Positions 9,641 through 23,113 of a stretch of DNA of 64,000 nucleotides are shown here, piece by piece. The notes under the pieces were generated by a model. The model saw nothing but the letters and a program-made list of their open reading frames with translations. It had not been told where the DNA came from and ran no database searches. This DNA comes from Chrysemys picta bellii (lineage: Eukaryota > Chordata > Testudines > Emydidae), in NCBI RefSeq assembly GCF_011386835.1, contig NC_088792.1, positions 224,653,894-224,717,893 on the forward strand, given 5' to 3'. Each line of letters opens with the position of its first letter. Positions within the stretch are counted from its first letter, which is position 1. The translations under genes were made by a program, and so were the position numbers.

Positions 9641-10880
9641 AAAGCAGGAGGAAGAACAAAAATAACTGTCATTTTTCATTAAAATCCAAGAAATTCTATC
9701 CATTTTCATAGATGAATTTGCCCCAAAATTAGAAAAACAGCCCAAGCCAAATCCTGCTCCATCCAGACTAAAGAGAGGAAACAGGGACACTGGTCTGGAT
9801 CCTCTCTTGATCCATCCTTGCTGGCATAATCCAGAGGGCAGACAGAGGGCTTAGGTAAAGTGTTCTCTGCTTTTCCTTCTCAAAGGAGCAAAGAAAGCTC
9901 CAGCTTGTACATACTGCAGCTACTAGCCATTCTGGGGGGATGGCTATATCCCTAGACAGGCCCTTTTGGATAGTGTCTGTATCAGCTGATATAGGAGCAG
10001 GTCCACCTTCCTAGCATTCCCTACCTGAAACCTATTGGTTCTGGTGTGCATGAGAGGAGAGTTACTGCCACAACTATTACTCCTGGGATCAGAGATTGGG
10101 CTCAGACTAAAGTGAAGTGGCTAGACAAAGAGACCCAAATGGATCTCTATGCTAAATAAAGAGCCATTAAAACCAATGTAGTTGCACTAATGTAAAACCA
10201 CTAAGTGAGAAGAGAATCAAGGCCCCATATTTATAGAGTAACACCAAACAGCTTTGGGAATTAATCCTCTTGAGAAAAGGAAGATGTTAAAACGCATCAC
10301 AATAGTCCCTAGTTTTATTTATGTTGACATGTGAGGGATCTGAGTTTGGAGTACTGAGTTAGTTCCCACACTACTGTGTTAGCAGGGCTACTACATGGAT
10401 GGTATGCAGTCTGCTCAGGAGAATGAAATGTCTATGCCACTCTGACTCCCTCTGATGTGGTAAGGTGCATGGTAAGGCAGTGACTGGCTGCAGGTGCCAC
10501 ATTCAGTCCCTCCTCCACCGCATGGAAAGTCTTACAAGCAGGGCCTTCTGTGGAGGTATAAAAGCAGGAAAGAGGGGGATGTTCAGTTCCCAGGGCTTGA
10601 GGGAGTATCAGAACAACTGTGTATCCATAAAGTAACTAGAACATTAGCCTACAGCTCTTAAGCACAATGAAATTTTAATTGCAATTGCAATGCAATGCAA
10701 TTGTCTCAGCCAGTCAGGGCCCAGAGATGCTGTATAATTATTGACTCAGAATTGTACAGTCATTTATCAGATATGCTAATCCTTGCATGCTAATTGTGTG
10801 TCTGTGCATATGTGTGTGTGTGTGGGGGAGACATTGGGCTGCATAATGCCTGTGTGATTATTACTCAGTCATGAAACAGC
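9641..10880. other. Intergenic, short TG repeat only
   Basis: No gene or named repeat recognised. A short (TG)n lies at 10806-10825 and a small palindromic run of 'attgcaatgcaattg' type at about 10678-10702. Confidence 0.5.
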
Positions 10881-11303
10881 CAGGGCTTAAATTCAGCTGG
10901 AGCTGTCCAGAGCAGAGTGCCAGTAAATATTTTCAAACCCCTTGGGGGGAGTGTGAGCCAGTTCCAGGGGGTCCATAGGGCCCCACAGCTGGAGCCTGGA
11001 GCCCTGAGCCCTGGCACACCTCATGGGGCTTTGAAAACCCAAGTTTCAGCATGCCCCATGGGGGCTGAAGACCCGAGCCTCAGCGCCTCCCACAGGGCAG
11101 AAGCCCTGAGCCTTGGAGCCTCCCGTGAGGCAGAAGCCCTGAGCCTGGGTGCATCCTGCGAGGCATAAGCCCCAAACCCTGGCACACCCCCTCTGCCCAC
11201 GGGGTTAAAGCCCTAAGACCTCCCACTGCAGCTGAAGCCCAGCGCCCTGAATGAGCGGGGACATGGGGGCTCTGGGAAGTAATCTATGAGAATTTAAGAC
11301 CTG
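10881..11303. mobile_element. hAT-like non-autonomous element with tandem interior
   Basis: Ends are inverted: CAGGGCTTAAATTC on the left and, reading inward from the right, CAGGTCTTAAATTC. Flanks gaaacagc and ggtacagt agree at 5 of 8 positions, so the duplication is worn. The interior (about 10970-11250) is GC-rich and semi-tandem, with units around 'gcagaagccctgagcc'. An 83-residue open frame in it is low complexity. Confidence 0.6.
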
Positions 11304-11904
11304 GGTACAGTACATAATTCCTGTGCTCTGACAGGCTATTGCCTTCATAACCTCACATTCACATGCCTATAACAGTCACCTCAGATATTCAACCCATCCA
11401 CACTTTCTTACCCCACATGCTCTCACTTCTCCCCACCTTCTGCTGCTCACTGCTGAAAGAGTCTAATGCTCACAGAGAAGGTGTAATTTCTTCTAAATGA
11501 AGAATTTCCTTTCCTTCAGGCTGAATTACAGCAGGGGAGAGCCCCGTGATGTCTAGCTTTAGTTCAGCTTTGGGAGAGATACTCTTTGCAGAGAGGGCTT
11601 AACAACAGGGATGGAGGAAAGGGAGCATATAGAATAAATATAATGTAAAAAATTACTCATTGTGGAACTGGGGGCTGATCTGTCCTAAGAAGCACCAGGG
11701 ATGAGAAGCAGAGACGTGAAGACAGATGTAAGAGGAGGGAGAATGCTTTTCAATATAGTAATAACAATACCTTGTTGCTCATTATTAACTTGGTAATAAC
11801 AGTGTCCTGGGCTGATAAAAACTGCAGTTGTTTGAGTTTATTTAATCCAGAATAGAGGTTACTATCTAAATATACTAGAGAAAAACAAATATTGTTTGTA
11901 TTAA

Positions 11905-12175
11905 GCAATGCTTAGAAGCCCCAATCAAGATCAGGATCCCATTATGCCAGGGCCTGTCCAAACACATAGTAAGACACCATCTCTGCCCCAAAGACCTTCC
12001 AATCAAAACAGGACAGACAATGGTGTGGAGGGCCGGGGACAGAGAGAATCCTCATATTACAGATGGGGAACTAAGGGAGACAGTTTGAATGACAGGTCCA
12101 TAGTCATGCAGAAAGTTACCAGCAAAGATAGGAATTGAACCTACTTCTCCCAAGTTCCAAGTCACTAGATTAGCC
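11905..12175. repeat. Ancient L3/MIR-like repeat
   Basis: The left half has the 'ccctgccccaaagacctt' tail typical of old amniote L3/CR1-like 3' ends. The right half (12055-12170) has 'attacagatggggaactaag' and 'ggaattgaacctacttctcc', the MIR/CORE-SINE pattern. Both are strongly diverged. Confidence 0.55.
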
Positions 12176-12179
12176 AAAA

Positions 12180-13490
12180 ACCCAGCCTTCCTCTCTGAAA
12201 CCTCTCATCTCCATCATTCTAAATATCTCTACATTCTACAGAATAGCTGAGCCAGAATTAAATGGAGATAGATTTAGGAAAAAATACATTCAACATGGTG
12301 ATAGAATCCCAGGAGCCCTTGCTAGAGCAGAAAACCTTAACGATGGGATCAAAATGGGAAGTAAGGAACTAGAAACAGCACTTTATGTGATTTATTTCAC
12401 CCCTTGTGCAAAGGGCCAGCATGAAGCCTAGGCATTTTTTATATCCTCTGAATTGTCTGGTTCTGTTTAATTTGATAAAGAACACAGGGTTCAGTTTTTA
12501 TGGAACATTTGTATTTATACAAGTGCTGAGGAAGGACGTTCATTTTGATAAGGGACTCTACTGTTTGCTATAAAACACTTAATCTCTCTCCCTCCCCCCA
12601 GACACATAGGATATATATTTCTCCACATCTTTTTAATATCTTTAGTAAAATTACATCCAATGTAGGTAAGAAATATAATACAGAGCCATTGTAGTATATA
12701 CATTCTATATGGCAGTGTCACAAGATCCACTTTTACTGGACTAAAATATGCACCATAATGGGGCAAATATATATATATATATATTCCTCAGGCTATAAAG
12801 CAGCGCCTACTAGGAAAGAAATGAAATAAGAGTGGTACAATGATATGAAAATGTCTATCAGTTATTGAAAAGAAATATATACTGAGACAATTGGATTACT
12901 GCAATTCTACCCATATCTAGTGAGCGGATTTCCTTAATAAACCAATGAATTACAGCAAAGAGAAGTTTGAAGACAGTTCCCAATATGGAAATATTAAAAA
13001 AAAATGACTCTCTTTTCTTTCTCATTGTAGATTATAATGTTTTGTAGATTATGAAGACTAAATAGATGAAACATGCTGCTAAAGGGGAAAGAATGCCTCA
13101 TTCCATTTTCTGATCTTGTATCCATGTAAAATAGACAGAGTATTGCATGTACTTATTGCCCCTATGTATAACAAACATGCACTTATAATTGCATTGCTTT
13201 ACCTGTAATTGAGTTACAAAAGAATTTAAAAAATGGGAACTTAAGACAAAGAGAGCTTCAAACTGAACTATGGAGAGCGCCTGCACACACACACACACAC
13301 ACAAACACACACGCGCGCGTGTATGTTTGGAAATAAGGACTGAACTGAATGGAACATGTAGAATACTTTACAGTAAGTACATATTAAATATAACAGCATT
13401 ATGTAGTTCATTTAATTAGAGGGCATGACAGAGAACATTTGCAGTAGATTAAGATAAGTCCTGCTATCAAAATACATTTTGATTTTGAAT
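12180..13490. other. Intergenic with two microsatellites
   Basis: Contains (TA)n at 12767-12784 and (CA)n grading into (CG)n at 13284-13318. I see no gene. Confidence 0.6.
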
Positions 13491-13494
13491 CCAG

Positions 13495-14245
13495 GGACAT
13501 TAATTAATCAGAGGGAGCTGATGTCTCTTCCAGGGAGTGGATATCTTTGTGGGATCCTAGACTAGTCCCCAAGTGGAGCCATGCCCTGCTGTTGGAGGAG
13601 ACGGATGAGTATCCCGAGGAGCTGCCAGGACCACCATCAGACAAATGCCCCAAAGAGCTCTGGGGACTGCCAGCAGCTGAATACCCCAAGAGACAGAGAA
13701 CCATCGGACTATGGGGCCCTATACCCAGACTGTGCTAGTAAGTAGCCCAGCGGAACCAGACTTTAGTCTGGTTCTGCTGCTGGAGAGTAAATCAGCATGT
13801 TTTGGTAGCATCCCCATGGACCTATCCGTCACTATTAGGGCCCTGTGCTGGGACCCAGTGGAATAGGGTGGGCCTGGGTCTCCCTGCACCCTGCCACTGA
13901 CCCCACCCCTGGGGTGGCGGCCAAACCCCTCTTTTTGGCTGGGTTGGGTTGTGGGCTCACTACCAGCCAGGCGGGCATGGGCTAAAGACTGTTTGTGCTC
14001 TGCCCACCCCAGAGGGTCCAGAGCTCCCCTATAGACTATTAATTACTGTTAGCCCCAGTCAGGTGGCAAAGACCGCTCAGGGCTCTGCCCCTCCCAGAGG
14101 GCCAGAGCTCCTCCTCCCTAGACTGTTTGTTGCTGTCTGCCCCAGCCAGGTGGCTTCAGGCTAAAGACAGTTTGTGGCTTGGCCCCACCCAGAGGCCTGG
14201 AGTTTCCCCTATAGACTGTTACCTGCTGTCTGCCTGTAATGAGGC
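13495..14245. repeat. Unclassified interspersed repeat with roughly 100-bp tandem units
   Basis: From 13965 to 14240 a unit containing 'gccccagccaggtgg', 'ctaaagac(t/a)gtttgtg', 'ccagagggccagagctcc' and 'ctatagactgtta' recurs almost three times. The 5' part (13500-13735) is open for about 60 codons on both strands with no match I recognise. It may be part of an LTR retroelement, but no TG..CA boundaries were found. Confidence 0.5.
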
Positions 14246-14249
14246 AGAG

Positions 14250-16010
14250 TGACCTCCCTCCCCACTCAAGAGCAAGGGACCACTACAATTCTCTTTAAAG
14301 CTGCTTTTTTATCTTTGAAAGTAATTTCCTTTTCCCTCCTGCATTATTGAACACTCCAGAGTCTAACAAGCAGCCGCAGCCACCTGAGCCCTTATTACCT
14401 TCTGTGCAAATAATTGTTGATACTATTTTATGAAAGTAAATGAAATTCGTTAGATTGGACATAGCTATAGTTTGGGTTTGGTTTCAGGTTTATATCATGG
14501 GCCGCATTTATGTACATAGGGATGAAGAGACTTTGAGCAAAGAAGGAGTGAGGGTTAGGGGCAGCAGGGTGGTGGTGGCAATATGGGGTAAGGGAAGGAT
14601 GAATGATGAGGTAAGAGGTTTTCATAGCAGAAGACATCTTATTAGGGAGATTGCCTCATGGACGACTCCTCTCCCATTCACAATAATAAAAAATAATAAT
14701 GCCTACCTATCTCTTATCTAGCATTTATCATCAGTAGATCTCAAAATACTTCACAAAGGAGGTCAGTACCATAACGTAAGTGACATAACTTAAAGCTTGT
14801 GAGGTAAGGAGATAAATTTGAGTCTAGATTGAGGCAGAATCGAGAGAAGCGTAAGCTTGACAATTTTATGAACGAACGCTATTCTGTGTTATAAAACATC
14901 CCATCTACAGATTTTCCTCTGCTCTGCTTTCTGTTACCAGATGCACTAGGTAGATTTTTCTCCTTCCTCTAAAGGAAGCAGTATTGGTCATTGCCAGAGG
15001 CAGTGTCTCTTGCTCTTTCAGAGAGGGTTCTACTAAGTGACTTTATTATGTCACTCATGTTTTGTGTCTGGTAACTCTTATGAGGAGTGTTGTGATGGGA
15101 GTTAAAAATTAACCGTTTACTGTAATGAGGTTTTCATCTTGTCAATAGACTGCTATAAAGTTTCAGTGTTAGGAATAAGACTACATAGTGCCATTGCTCT
15201 ACCATGCCAATAAATAAAATGACTCATTTGTCTATGTATCTTGTTTATTATTATTATTATTATTAAAGTAGGCTACCTTTCAAGAATATTTGTTATCTGG
15301 CTGCTTCACACTTTGTGCTAGAATCAGATACAGTGTGATTTAGTGCTGGTAGAATGACTCCTGAAGTCTTAAAAAGTGTTTGTCTTCTAATTTATTTAAC
15401 ATCGTTTTACTTTTGGAAAAAGGCGAGTTATGTATTAGAAAGATGGCAAAAATAAATATTAATTAATCCATTTATCATGCCAGTAAATCCCTCAACTAAA
15501 AGAGGCTGCAAAAAGAATTTGGCATTTGAGTTGCCTGGATACTGATTTAAATATCACTAAAAGTCGATAAAACAGAAAGTTGAGAGGATTTCATGAGGCA
15601 GGAGACCCTGCAGGGTAAAGATGGGCCACCATAACATTGCTAATTGTTCATTTCCAGCCTAAACTTCCGTGACGCATTGCTGCATGCTGTCAACCAGGTG
15701 CTTCATTACCTACACAACTGGGCCTGATTATCAGTTTGAGCTTTAGGCCACTGACTCTTCCATCTGTTTAAACCCATATTGAGTGGGACGGAGCAGGGCT
15801 GGAATGCAAAGTGTGACAGCCAATTCTCAGCTGGTAGAGTGGTCCCTAGGAGATCGTTCCAGCTGGTATAACTGACAATAGTCAGTAGGGTGGCTAACAT
15901 CTATGGGAATTAGGAGGTATGACTTTGGCCACCAGGGAATCACCCATATATTTCTATTAAGATAACATAATCATATTGAAAGTGTCTACATAAATAAAGG
16001 CTATAAAGCT
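14250..16010. other. Intergenic, mostly unrecognised
   Basis: Apart from the relic at 14690-14830 and a (TTA)n microsatellite at about 15247-15266, no gene, RNA or young repeat is seen. Confidence 0.5.
14690..14830. repeat. Ancient L3/MIR3-like relic
   Basis: Carries 'agcatttatcatcagtagat', 'ctcaaaatacttcacaaagg' and 'gtgaggtaaggag', the tail pattern of old amniote LINE/SINE relics. Confidence 0.5.
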
Positions 16011-16014
16011 CAAA

Positions 16015-16210
16015 ACTAGAGCTGGTCAGAAAAATTCCGACCAAAGGTTTTTCCATCAAAATTTGTCAATTCAGCTAAATTAAAATGTTTTGCAGAGACT
16101 GTTTCATTTTGATGAAGTACCAACAGAACCCTGCCTGCCAGACAGGCTTCCACCAGAAACCTGCCTGGTTTCCTGCCAGCTTGCCTGTCTGGCACCTTGG
16201 CAACCTGCCA
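16015..16210. mobile_element. Inverted-repeat MITE, one end only
   Basis: Starts CTAGAGCTGGTCAGAAAAA, the same end as the elements at 31257 and 61594. The interior has 'ccctgcctgccagacaggc'. No matching right end is visible, so the copy is probably truncated. Confidence 0.5.
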
Positions 16211-17830
16211 TGTCCAGTGTAAACCGGAAGTTGTAGTGTTATTTACATATATCCAATCAGTGCCCAGAAACTGATGGTCCCCAACCCAAATAATTTATAA
16301 TCTATTTAACTCCACTGAAGACAATGGAGTTGTATTGGTAGGAAACTACTATATGAAGAGAATCAGGCCCATTATATTTTTCATCTTTAACAATATTTTA
16401 GTATTTCTGTTCAATGCAGGGTAAATTTGAGTGATATTTACATGATGAAATCTACCCATCCCTCATAGTGGTTGGTTCTGCTGCTCATCGCTGTATTATT
16501 CAAGCGTCTTCCATGTAAAATAAAGTGGCAATAACCACATCCTTAACAGACTCGTGGAACCTCTGATCCTCTTCCTTTCCGGTTTATCGAAAGCTGTAAT
16601 TGTGGTGGGTCTTTCTCTTCCCCCTTTTAATATATGCAACGTGAGCCATTTGATTCACAGAAAGAGATACGAAGCCTTTTTAATAAAAACACCCTTCACA
16701 GGAGATTCCACTCATTGCTTTTGAACTACATGGCTATGGCTTTTGGTCCATTTTGGATATCTTACACTGATGTAACACCAGTGACTTCAACAGAGCTACT
16801 CCTGATTCAACCAGTACAAGTTCAGCATCAGAGCTTTATTTCTCCATGCAGTTATTGCTCTGGTTACATGCATGGGAGCATATAATTATTACTTTTGCCT
16901 CCAGAGGCTTGCATACAACAGTTATACAGAAAAATGTTAATTCACCCTAATGACTGGGAGAGCCATTGAATATCCAAGTTTGCAAGTTAGTAAATGGACA
17001 ATAAATGACAGCAAAAAAAGCCAGGATAATGCATGGCGAGATGTTCTTTGTTCATTAATTCTGACGTGTGGTTTAGCTTTAATTATGAGAATACTCCTTA
17101 ATGTACTAGTAATTGGACTGTTGCATGTTTTGTAAAAGAAAGGAAACTGTAGTATAAGACATCACAAATATTTGCTATTCAATCTTTGCAGAGATATAGG
17201 TTGAGAACACGAGGGTGTGTATATTTTTAGCTTTTATGGTAAGATTTATTAGGTTAGTGGACTGACCAAGTAAGAATTAATGAGGTTTTACTTCACTGTA
17301 TACTGAGAAAGTAACAAAAGTACGAAATTAAATATGAAGACTATAAAGATCAAACAAAACACATCCCTTTGCTCATAATTATGTCTATATATACATTCAA
17401 CATTTAATGAAATTAAGAATTACGTCCCAATCCCATAAACATTTATACATATGTTTAACTTTATGCATGTGCATAGTTCCATCAACTGCAATGGGCTTAT
17501 TGTTAGGGGACTGGAGAACCCTCAGACAGGCCACACACTTAGATGCTACTGTGTCCCCAGGGTGAGGCACCTTTGCCCGTCTTGTTTTATGGTTTATTTC
17601 ATCACTATTTTGGCATGTGTTTTGTTTAATGTTGTAATACATGTTTGGGCTCAGCAGCAGGGAAAGCTGTCCTTGGGCATGTCTGGACATTCTGTGTATG
17701 TGACGTGACCATCACAAGTCCATGCATAACTTGATATACAAGGAGGGTGTTCAGAGCTTCTCCATGTGGAGAGGTGACAGACTCTGAACAGAGAGGAAGG
17801 TTCATCTGCCCACAACTGGTACGCTTCAGA

Positions 17831-18028
17831 CAGGGCCAGCTCCAGCTTTTTTGCCTCCCCAACCGGCGAAGCCAAAAAAAAAAAAAAAAAAAAAGATAGG
17901 CGGCACTTCAGTGGCAGCTCTACCGAGAGGTAGTGAGGGGCCCGCTACCAAAGACCCGGACGTGCCGCCCCTTTCCATTGGCCACCCCAAGCACCTGCTT
18001 CCTTTGCTGGTGCCTGGAGCTGTCCCTG
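17831..18028. mobile_element. hAT-like MITE (198 bp), copy 1 of the CAGGGCC family
   Basis: Left end CAGGGCCAGCTCCAGC; right end, reversed, CAGGGACAGCTCCAGGCACC. Flanks gcttcaga and gcctcacg are a weak 8-bp match (5 of 8). It contains a 21-bp A run at 17874-17894 that may have grown after insertion. Related to the better preserved copy at 42882. Confidence 0.7.
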
Positions 18029-18029
18029 G

Positions 18030-20050
18030 CCTCACGGGACAACCCAGTAGGGAGTGAGATTGCTTACTTCATTTGCTGTATTGTAGCCTGGGATCACACA
18101 TTTGGATTCTATTGTAGTTTTCAATAAAAGATTAAAATCCACCTGCTCTCCAACGTAACTTGGAATTGCTCCAAGTTTGTAACACTATGCATAAAGTAAG
18201 CAGCTGCATGTGTCTGCAGGGTAAGGGCTGTCCTGTGAGCTTTACTTCTTGAACAAAAAAAGAGAGGAATTTGAAATTCTGAGTTAATGCAACACAGTGT
18301 GTAACTCCCTTTCCATATTTAACTTTTGCAGAGGTCTCCAAACCATGGTACATTCACAAGTTATATGTAGCTACACAATATTCAGGTCCAGGGGGATGAT
18401 TTTAAAATGGAATCTCACTTTTAAACATACATTTTCTTGTTTTGGTGAATAGAAACTCCTTACTTTCATTAAAATTGTCATTAGTGTATATTGTCACTTA
18501 GTTAAGTTATAAATTGGAACATATAAAAGGTGAGGGTGAAAATTAAATAAAATACAGTAATCTAAGCGTTAAATAATTGTTACCTCCTTGAATCAGTGCT
18601 TCTGTAACATCAGTTTAAAATAGAAGCCAATTACATTTGAGAAAAGAAACTAAGGACTTAATATCCTTGATCATGCTTATACTTTGTTACTCTTCCTTTT
18701 TATTTCTCCTCCTTCAAAACGGAGGAAATAGAGTCACAAGTCATTCATGGGTAATACAGTTCATTTGAACTATTTGAGCTACAAGTGCCAGCAATTAACT
18801 CATCATTTACTGAAGTGAAACATTAAGGTTTAAGGACGTTATAGCAAAAGAAGCGTATTATTTCAGCACCCCACCTTTAACTGCTTTTTCAGAACAACAT
18901 TTGAGTTGGAAAATCTAAACTCATCTAATCTCTACCTAAAATCTAAATTCATTCTAGAATCTAAAGCCCAACGCTGATTCCCATGATGAAACACAATATT
19001 AATTGAAGTACAAGATTTTGAAAAATAAGTGCAAAATGATATGCATTAGAAATGGAGGGCCAGCACATCAGCTGGTGTGACTCCATATAGCTCCAAAGGT
19101 GCTACATTGATTTACACTAGGGTCTTACTCTCTTTGTCCATGTACCACATAATAATGTGTTAATCATGTTTTGAAGGATCAAAATTTTTATGCTACTGAA
19201 TTTTTAGTTAACTGTGTAACATTTAATTTAATTACAGATAGTGATTTATAAATGGTTTATAATAGATAAGGTAAATAGAGACAAGAGAGATACCTTCTAC
19301 GAGACAAAAGAGAGGGAGATAGTGATACAACTCTGAGCAACAGGATTAAAAAGAAAAAATGGATGTACACCTCAGGAAATGAAAATCCTAAAAAATGTAG
19401 TGACTAGTCTCCCAAGATTAAACTGTTTCACAAGGAAGAAGTGGTATCCCCACTGTTTAATCTTAATAGCAGTTCAGAGAAAAGTCTTCCATTGGGATAA
19501 GAATAGACAAGATAGGCTTTTTCCATAACTTATTTCCATTATTCTATGTACATGAATATTACATTAAAATGAGAATATACTTATTATAGCATAAATATTT
19601 ATAATTGAAGGCAGATGTGGCTGACATGTGGGTGCAACCATGCTGCTTCCATTAATACCAGCAACTCAAATCTGGTATGATTACATGAAAGAACTTTGAT
19701 TTTTTTTGCTAATTAAATACATTTTGTCTCCGGTTTTACTTGGCTCTTCTACAGCTGATTCTGTCCAAGGGTCTCAAAGCGCTATATACAATTTATTCAA
19801 CCTTCACAACTCCTCTGTGAAGTAGGATGTATTGTTTAAGCATCACTCCACTCACCTGTCATGACTTCCTACTCAGCCCCATCCTCCTGTCTATTTTCCC
19901 TCGGAATTGACTTGTTTATATCATTCTCTCCCTCGTCACTGCCCTTTCTGCTATGCTGTTCTTCATTCTTTGAACTTATCCCGTTTTCTTGAACTCACTC
20001 TCCATTCTCCTCTAAAGCATAATGGGGGCAGCTGAGGGTCTGCTTCAGGT
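18030..20050. other. Intergenic, one ancient relic
   Basis: AT-rich, no gene. At 19745-19850 'gtctcaaagcgctatataca' followed by 'cctctgtgaagtaggatg' matches the ancient L3/MIR3-like tail also seen at 185 and 14690. Confidence 0.5.
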
Positions 20051-20052
20051 AG

Positions 20053-20347
20053 CTAGGCCCTAGTCTACACTTAACATTTAGGTTGAACTAGCAATGTCAC
20101 TTAGGGGTGTGAAAAATTCACAGCCCTGAGCAGCATAGTGAAGCCACCTAACCCTTTGTGTAGACACAGCTAAATTGATGGAGGAAATCTTCCACTGACC
20201 TAGCCAGCGCTGCTTGGGGAAGTGAATTACCTACAGTGAGGGAAAATCCCCTTCCATTGACGTAGGAAGCATTGACCCTATGGCTCTACAGCAGCATAGT
20301 TGCCACGCTGCAGCTGTAACCCCCGTCATGCAGACATGCCCTAGGCC
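20053..20347. mobile_element. MITE with GTCTACAC-type ends
   Basis: Left end ctaggccctagtctacac and right end, reversed, ggcctagggcatgtctgcat are related inverted sequences. The interior is noncoding. It resembles the element split by CR1 at 40415. Target duplication not resolved. Confidence 0.5.
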
Positions 20348-21589
20348 TTTCAAGGCTAACCTTTGCAGGACTCCGACTTTTCTTCATTATCTCAAGCGCG
20401 TGCCATTATCTGATTTCAGTGGGGCTATTCATGTGCTTAAAGCTAAAGCTGTGAGCAGGAGCTTACTGCGGGAGCAGTGCCTTATTCCCTGTGCTTTGAA
20501 TTAGAGCTGCCAGTTAACATTTTACTTTGCAAAGTCCAGAGGGGGCACCTTTGAAAACCAAGCCACTTATTTTGGTGCCCAAATATATTTTAGGCCCCTC
20601 AATTTGAAAGTGGTGGCAAAACCAGAGTTTTCAAGGGCATCCATGTATTGAATGTACAACCCATGTGGGTTAATTTACAGACTCTAAGCTATGATTACAA
20701 CGAATCTAATTTAAAGTTGTATAAGCTTTTTCCAAAGAGATAGCCTTCAAAGTTTATGGGAGCACTATACTTCACAGGGTTTAGTAGATGGGCAAATTTG
20801 TTTTGTCTAATTTGAAATCCACGCAAATGTTCTGGGTCCATCCAAATCCATACGTAAATAAAATCATAGTACTTAGTACTTGAATAGACATTTACATATT
20901 TTCCAAAGTTTTACCTTGTCTCCATTCCATATTTGGTTGGGCAGCTTTGCTAATTCTGTCATTGTTGACTCTTCATGCTTGATTTGAAGAGATAAAAAAG
21001 TCTCAAGTTCACTTTCTGCAAGTTTCCAAATCAACTATATAAACATGTTAAAAAAATAGGTCACAGCAGCTATCAATCTGAAAATTTTAATGACCACCTG
21101 TCAAGCCAACTGTTTATGCTAACAAAAGAACTACATCTCAGAAAGCCATCAATAGTCTCATGGATATTCAATTTTATTTCCATGGATGTTATTCAGGCAC
21201 AAAAAATGAAAAACATCAATTTTTTATATCAATAATTTTAATGGAAGAAATGCAGCTGATCAGTCTTAAGCGAGGCAGCAAAGCACTTTGGCTGTAAAAC
21301 AGAGATGATGTGCAGAATGAAGGTATGTGATTATAGATTTTAGTTAGTCAGAGGTTTACTCAAGACATGTCTCTCTCTGTCAAATCCAAGACAAATTCTG
21401 TAAGCTATGGTCATCAGTAATTTGCAGCTAAAATATACTCAGGCTCGCTGTATGCCAGGCAACACATCCAGGTTATTTGTCATCCTCCACCACCACACCC
21501 ACGTACTGCAAGTAAGCTAGGTGAGATAGGGCTACCTGTACAGAGAATATTTTCAGTCCATTTTAGATTGCACACCATGGGCTCAGTCC

Positions 21590-22180
21590 TATGCAGTAAT
21601 TGCCCTGCAGGTAAAATTCACAAATGGGACATAGGCTGAGAGATGCAGCACCTAACTTTTAGGTGTCTTCCTGCCTAGTGGAATTTGTAACTCTGAATTA
21701 TGCGCCCAGGCTCCTCATACAAAGTCTGGGGAGAGTTAGGCTCAAAATAATAAAAAAAAAAAAAAAAAAAAAAGGGATTCACAGAAGACAGCACACTGAA
21801 CTGGGAGCTGCCTAAGCTAGGCAGTAGGAAATGCAAAGGGCAGGGATGGGGCCTAAGCCCTGCCCTTCAAAAGGACTTAGGCTGGTGCCTAGCTCTGGGC
21901 CAGAGTGAGGTGCCTCCCTCTGCTCAGGATTCAAAACCATGAACCGTCTTCTGGAGTTAGGTGCCTAAGCTAGGTCAGCCCTTTTACAAGAAAAAAAAAA
22001 ACAAGGAGGAAGAGTTCCCATTTTACCAAGAGCACTCACCCAGACAGTGGGAGCCCTGGGTTCAAATCCCTCAGGTCCTTGCCTAATGCGGAGCAGGGAC
22101 TGGAATCCAGCTCTCCCACAGCCTGGGTGAGGGCCCTAACCACTGGATGATTGGCAATTCTGGGGTGGGTTGCTCTGCTA
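21590..22180. mobile_element. Non-autonomous DNA element with tRNA-like blocks
   Basis: Shares 'gggagctgcctaagctagg', 'cctccctctgctcaggattc' and 'gagttaggtgcctaagc' with the 45877-46757 element. At 22027-22070 and 22085-22148 two tRNA-like blocks face each other: 'gagcactcacccagacag' with 'gggttcaaatccc', and the reverse complement of 'ccagtggttagggccctca'. It includes a 22-bp A run at 21752-21773. Ends are not sharply defined. Confidence 0.55.
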
Positions 22181-23113
22181 TTGAAGTGGTTCCACTTTGT
22201 ATAAAATGCTTCAATATTCTTTACACAAGAGAATGTAAATTTTAAAGTTAGCAGCTTAAGTCTGCCTTGTGAATCCCACCCCATATATCCTTTACACTTA
22301 GAAGCAATTGCTTCCATTCTGAAATGGGCAAGGGAAACACTTCCATTAGGTTCTTTATATTTACTTATTGCTCCTTCATACTCACTGTGGCTTTTGTTTT
22401 TGGCATACACTTAGTGCTGTTGGCAGTGTACGTTCGCCACAAATGAAAGGGTCGGACAAAAATGTGGTCCATGCTAAACCGTCACTTGAAGAGGTTACCT
22501 GGCTAGGTGTTTAGAACTCTGACACTAGGACGAGGCTCAATTTAGAGCAGATTACCTTGGGAGTCCTAGCAGACACCTGGACTGGCATAGGCTACTTAAA
22601 AATTGGCTACATTCTGAAGAAAATTAGAGTGTTATCTACTAGTAGCACAAAAATCTCACCTTCAAGAACATCTTGGAGTTCTAGCAACATTAGTTTCACA
22701 CACTATCAGTTAGTTAACAGGGCCTGATCCTGTGAGATGCTAAATACATTCAACTCTCCTTGGTGTTGTATGGCTTAAATGGCAGATAAGAGCACTTCAC
22801 AGCTGGCAGAACATGCTCAGCATGGGGCAGTACTGAACCCTAGTTTTCCACTTGACTGTTTTGGCATTCTTGTATATTATGCTTTGGTCATCTCAGCTTC
22901 AGAATTAGTTAGCTTCCCAAGAAGTTCTCAGTGATCTTGGAAAATGTTTCTGAACTGATTTAGCATATTTGATTGGCAAATTTCAAGGAAAGACTTTCTA
23001 TGTCCATTAACTGTGGGTAAGTCTTTAAACAAAAAGTTAAATCCTAAAAATTGCAATACAATCCCAGATTTCCTTTCTAAGTTAACCAATGCAAGCAAGC
23101 AATTCTTCACCAC

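Noticed and set aside
22036..22410. 124-codon minus-strand frame
   Set aside because: It overlaps a MITE with tRNA-like blocks and has no family resemblance.
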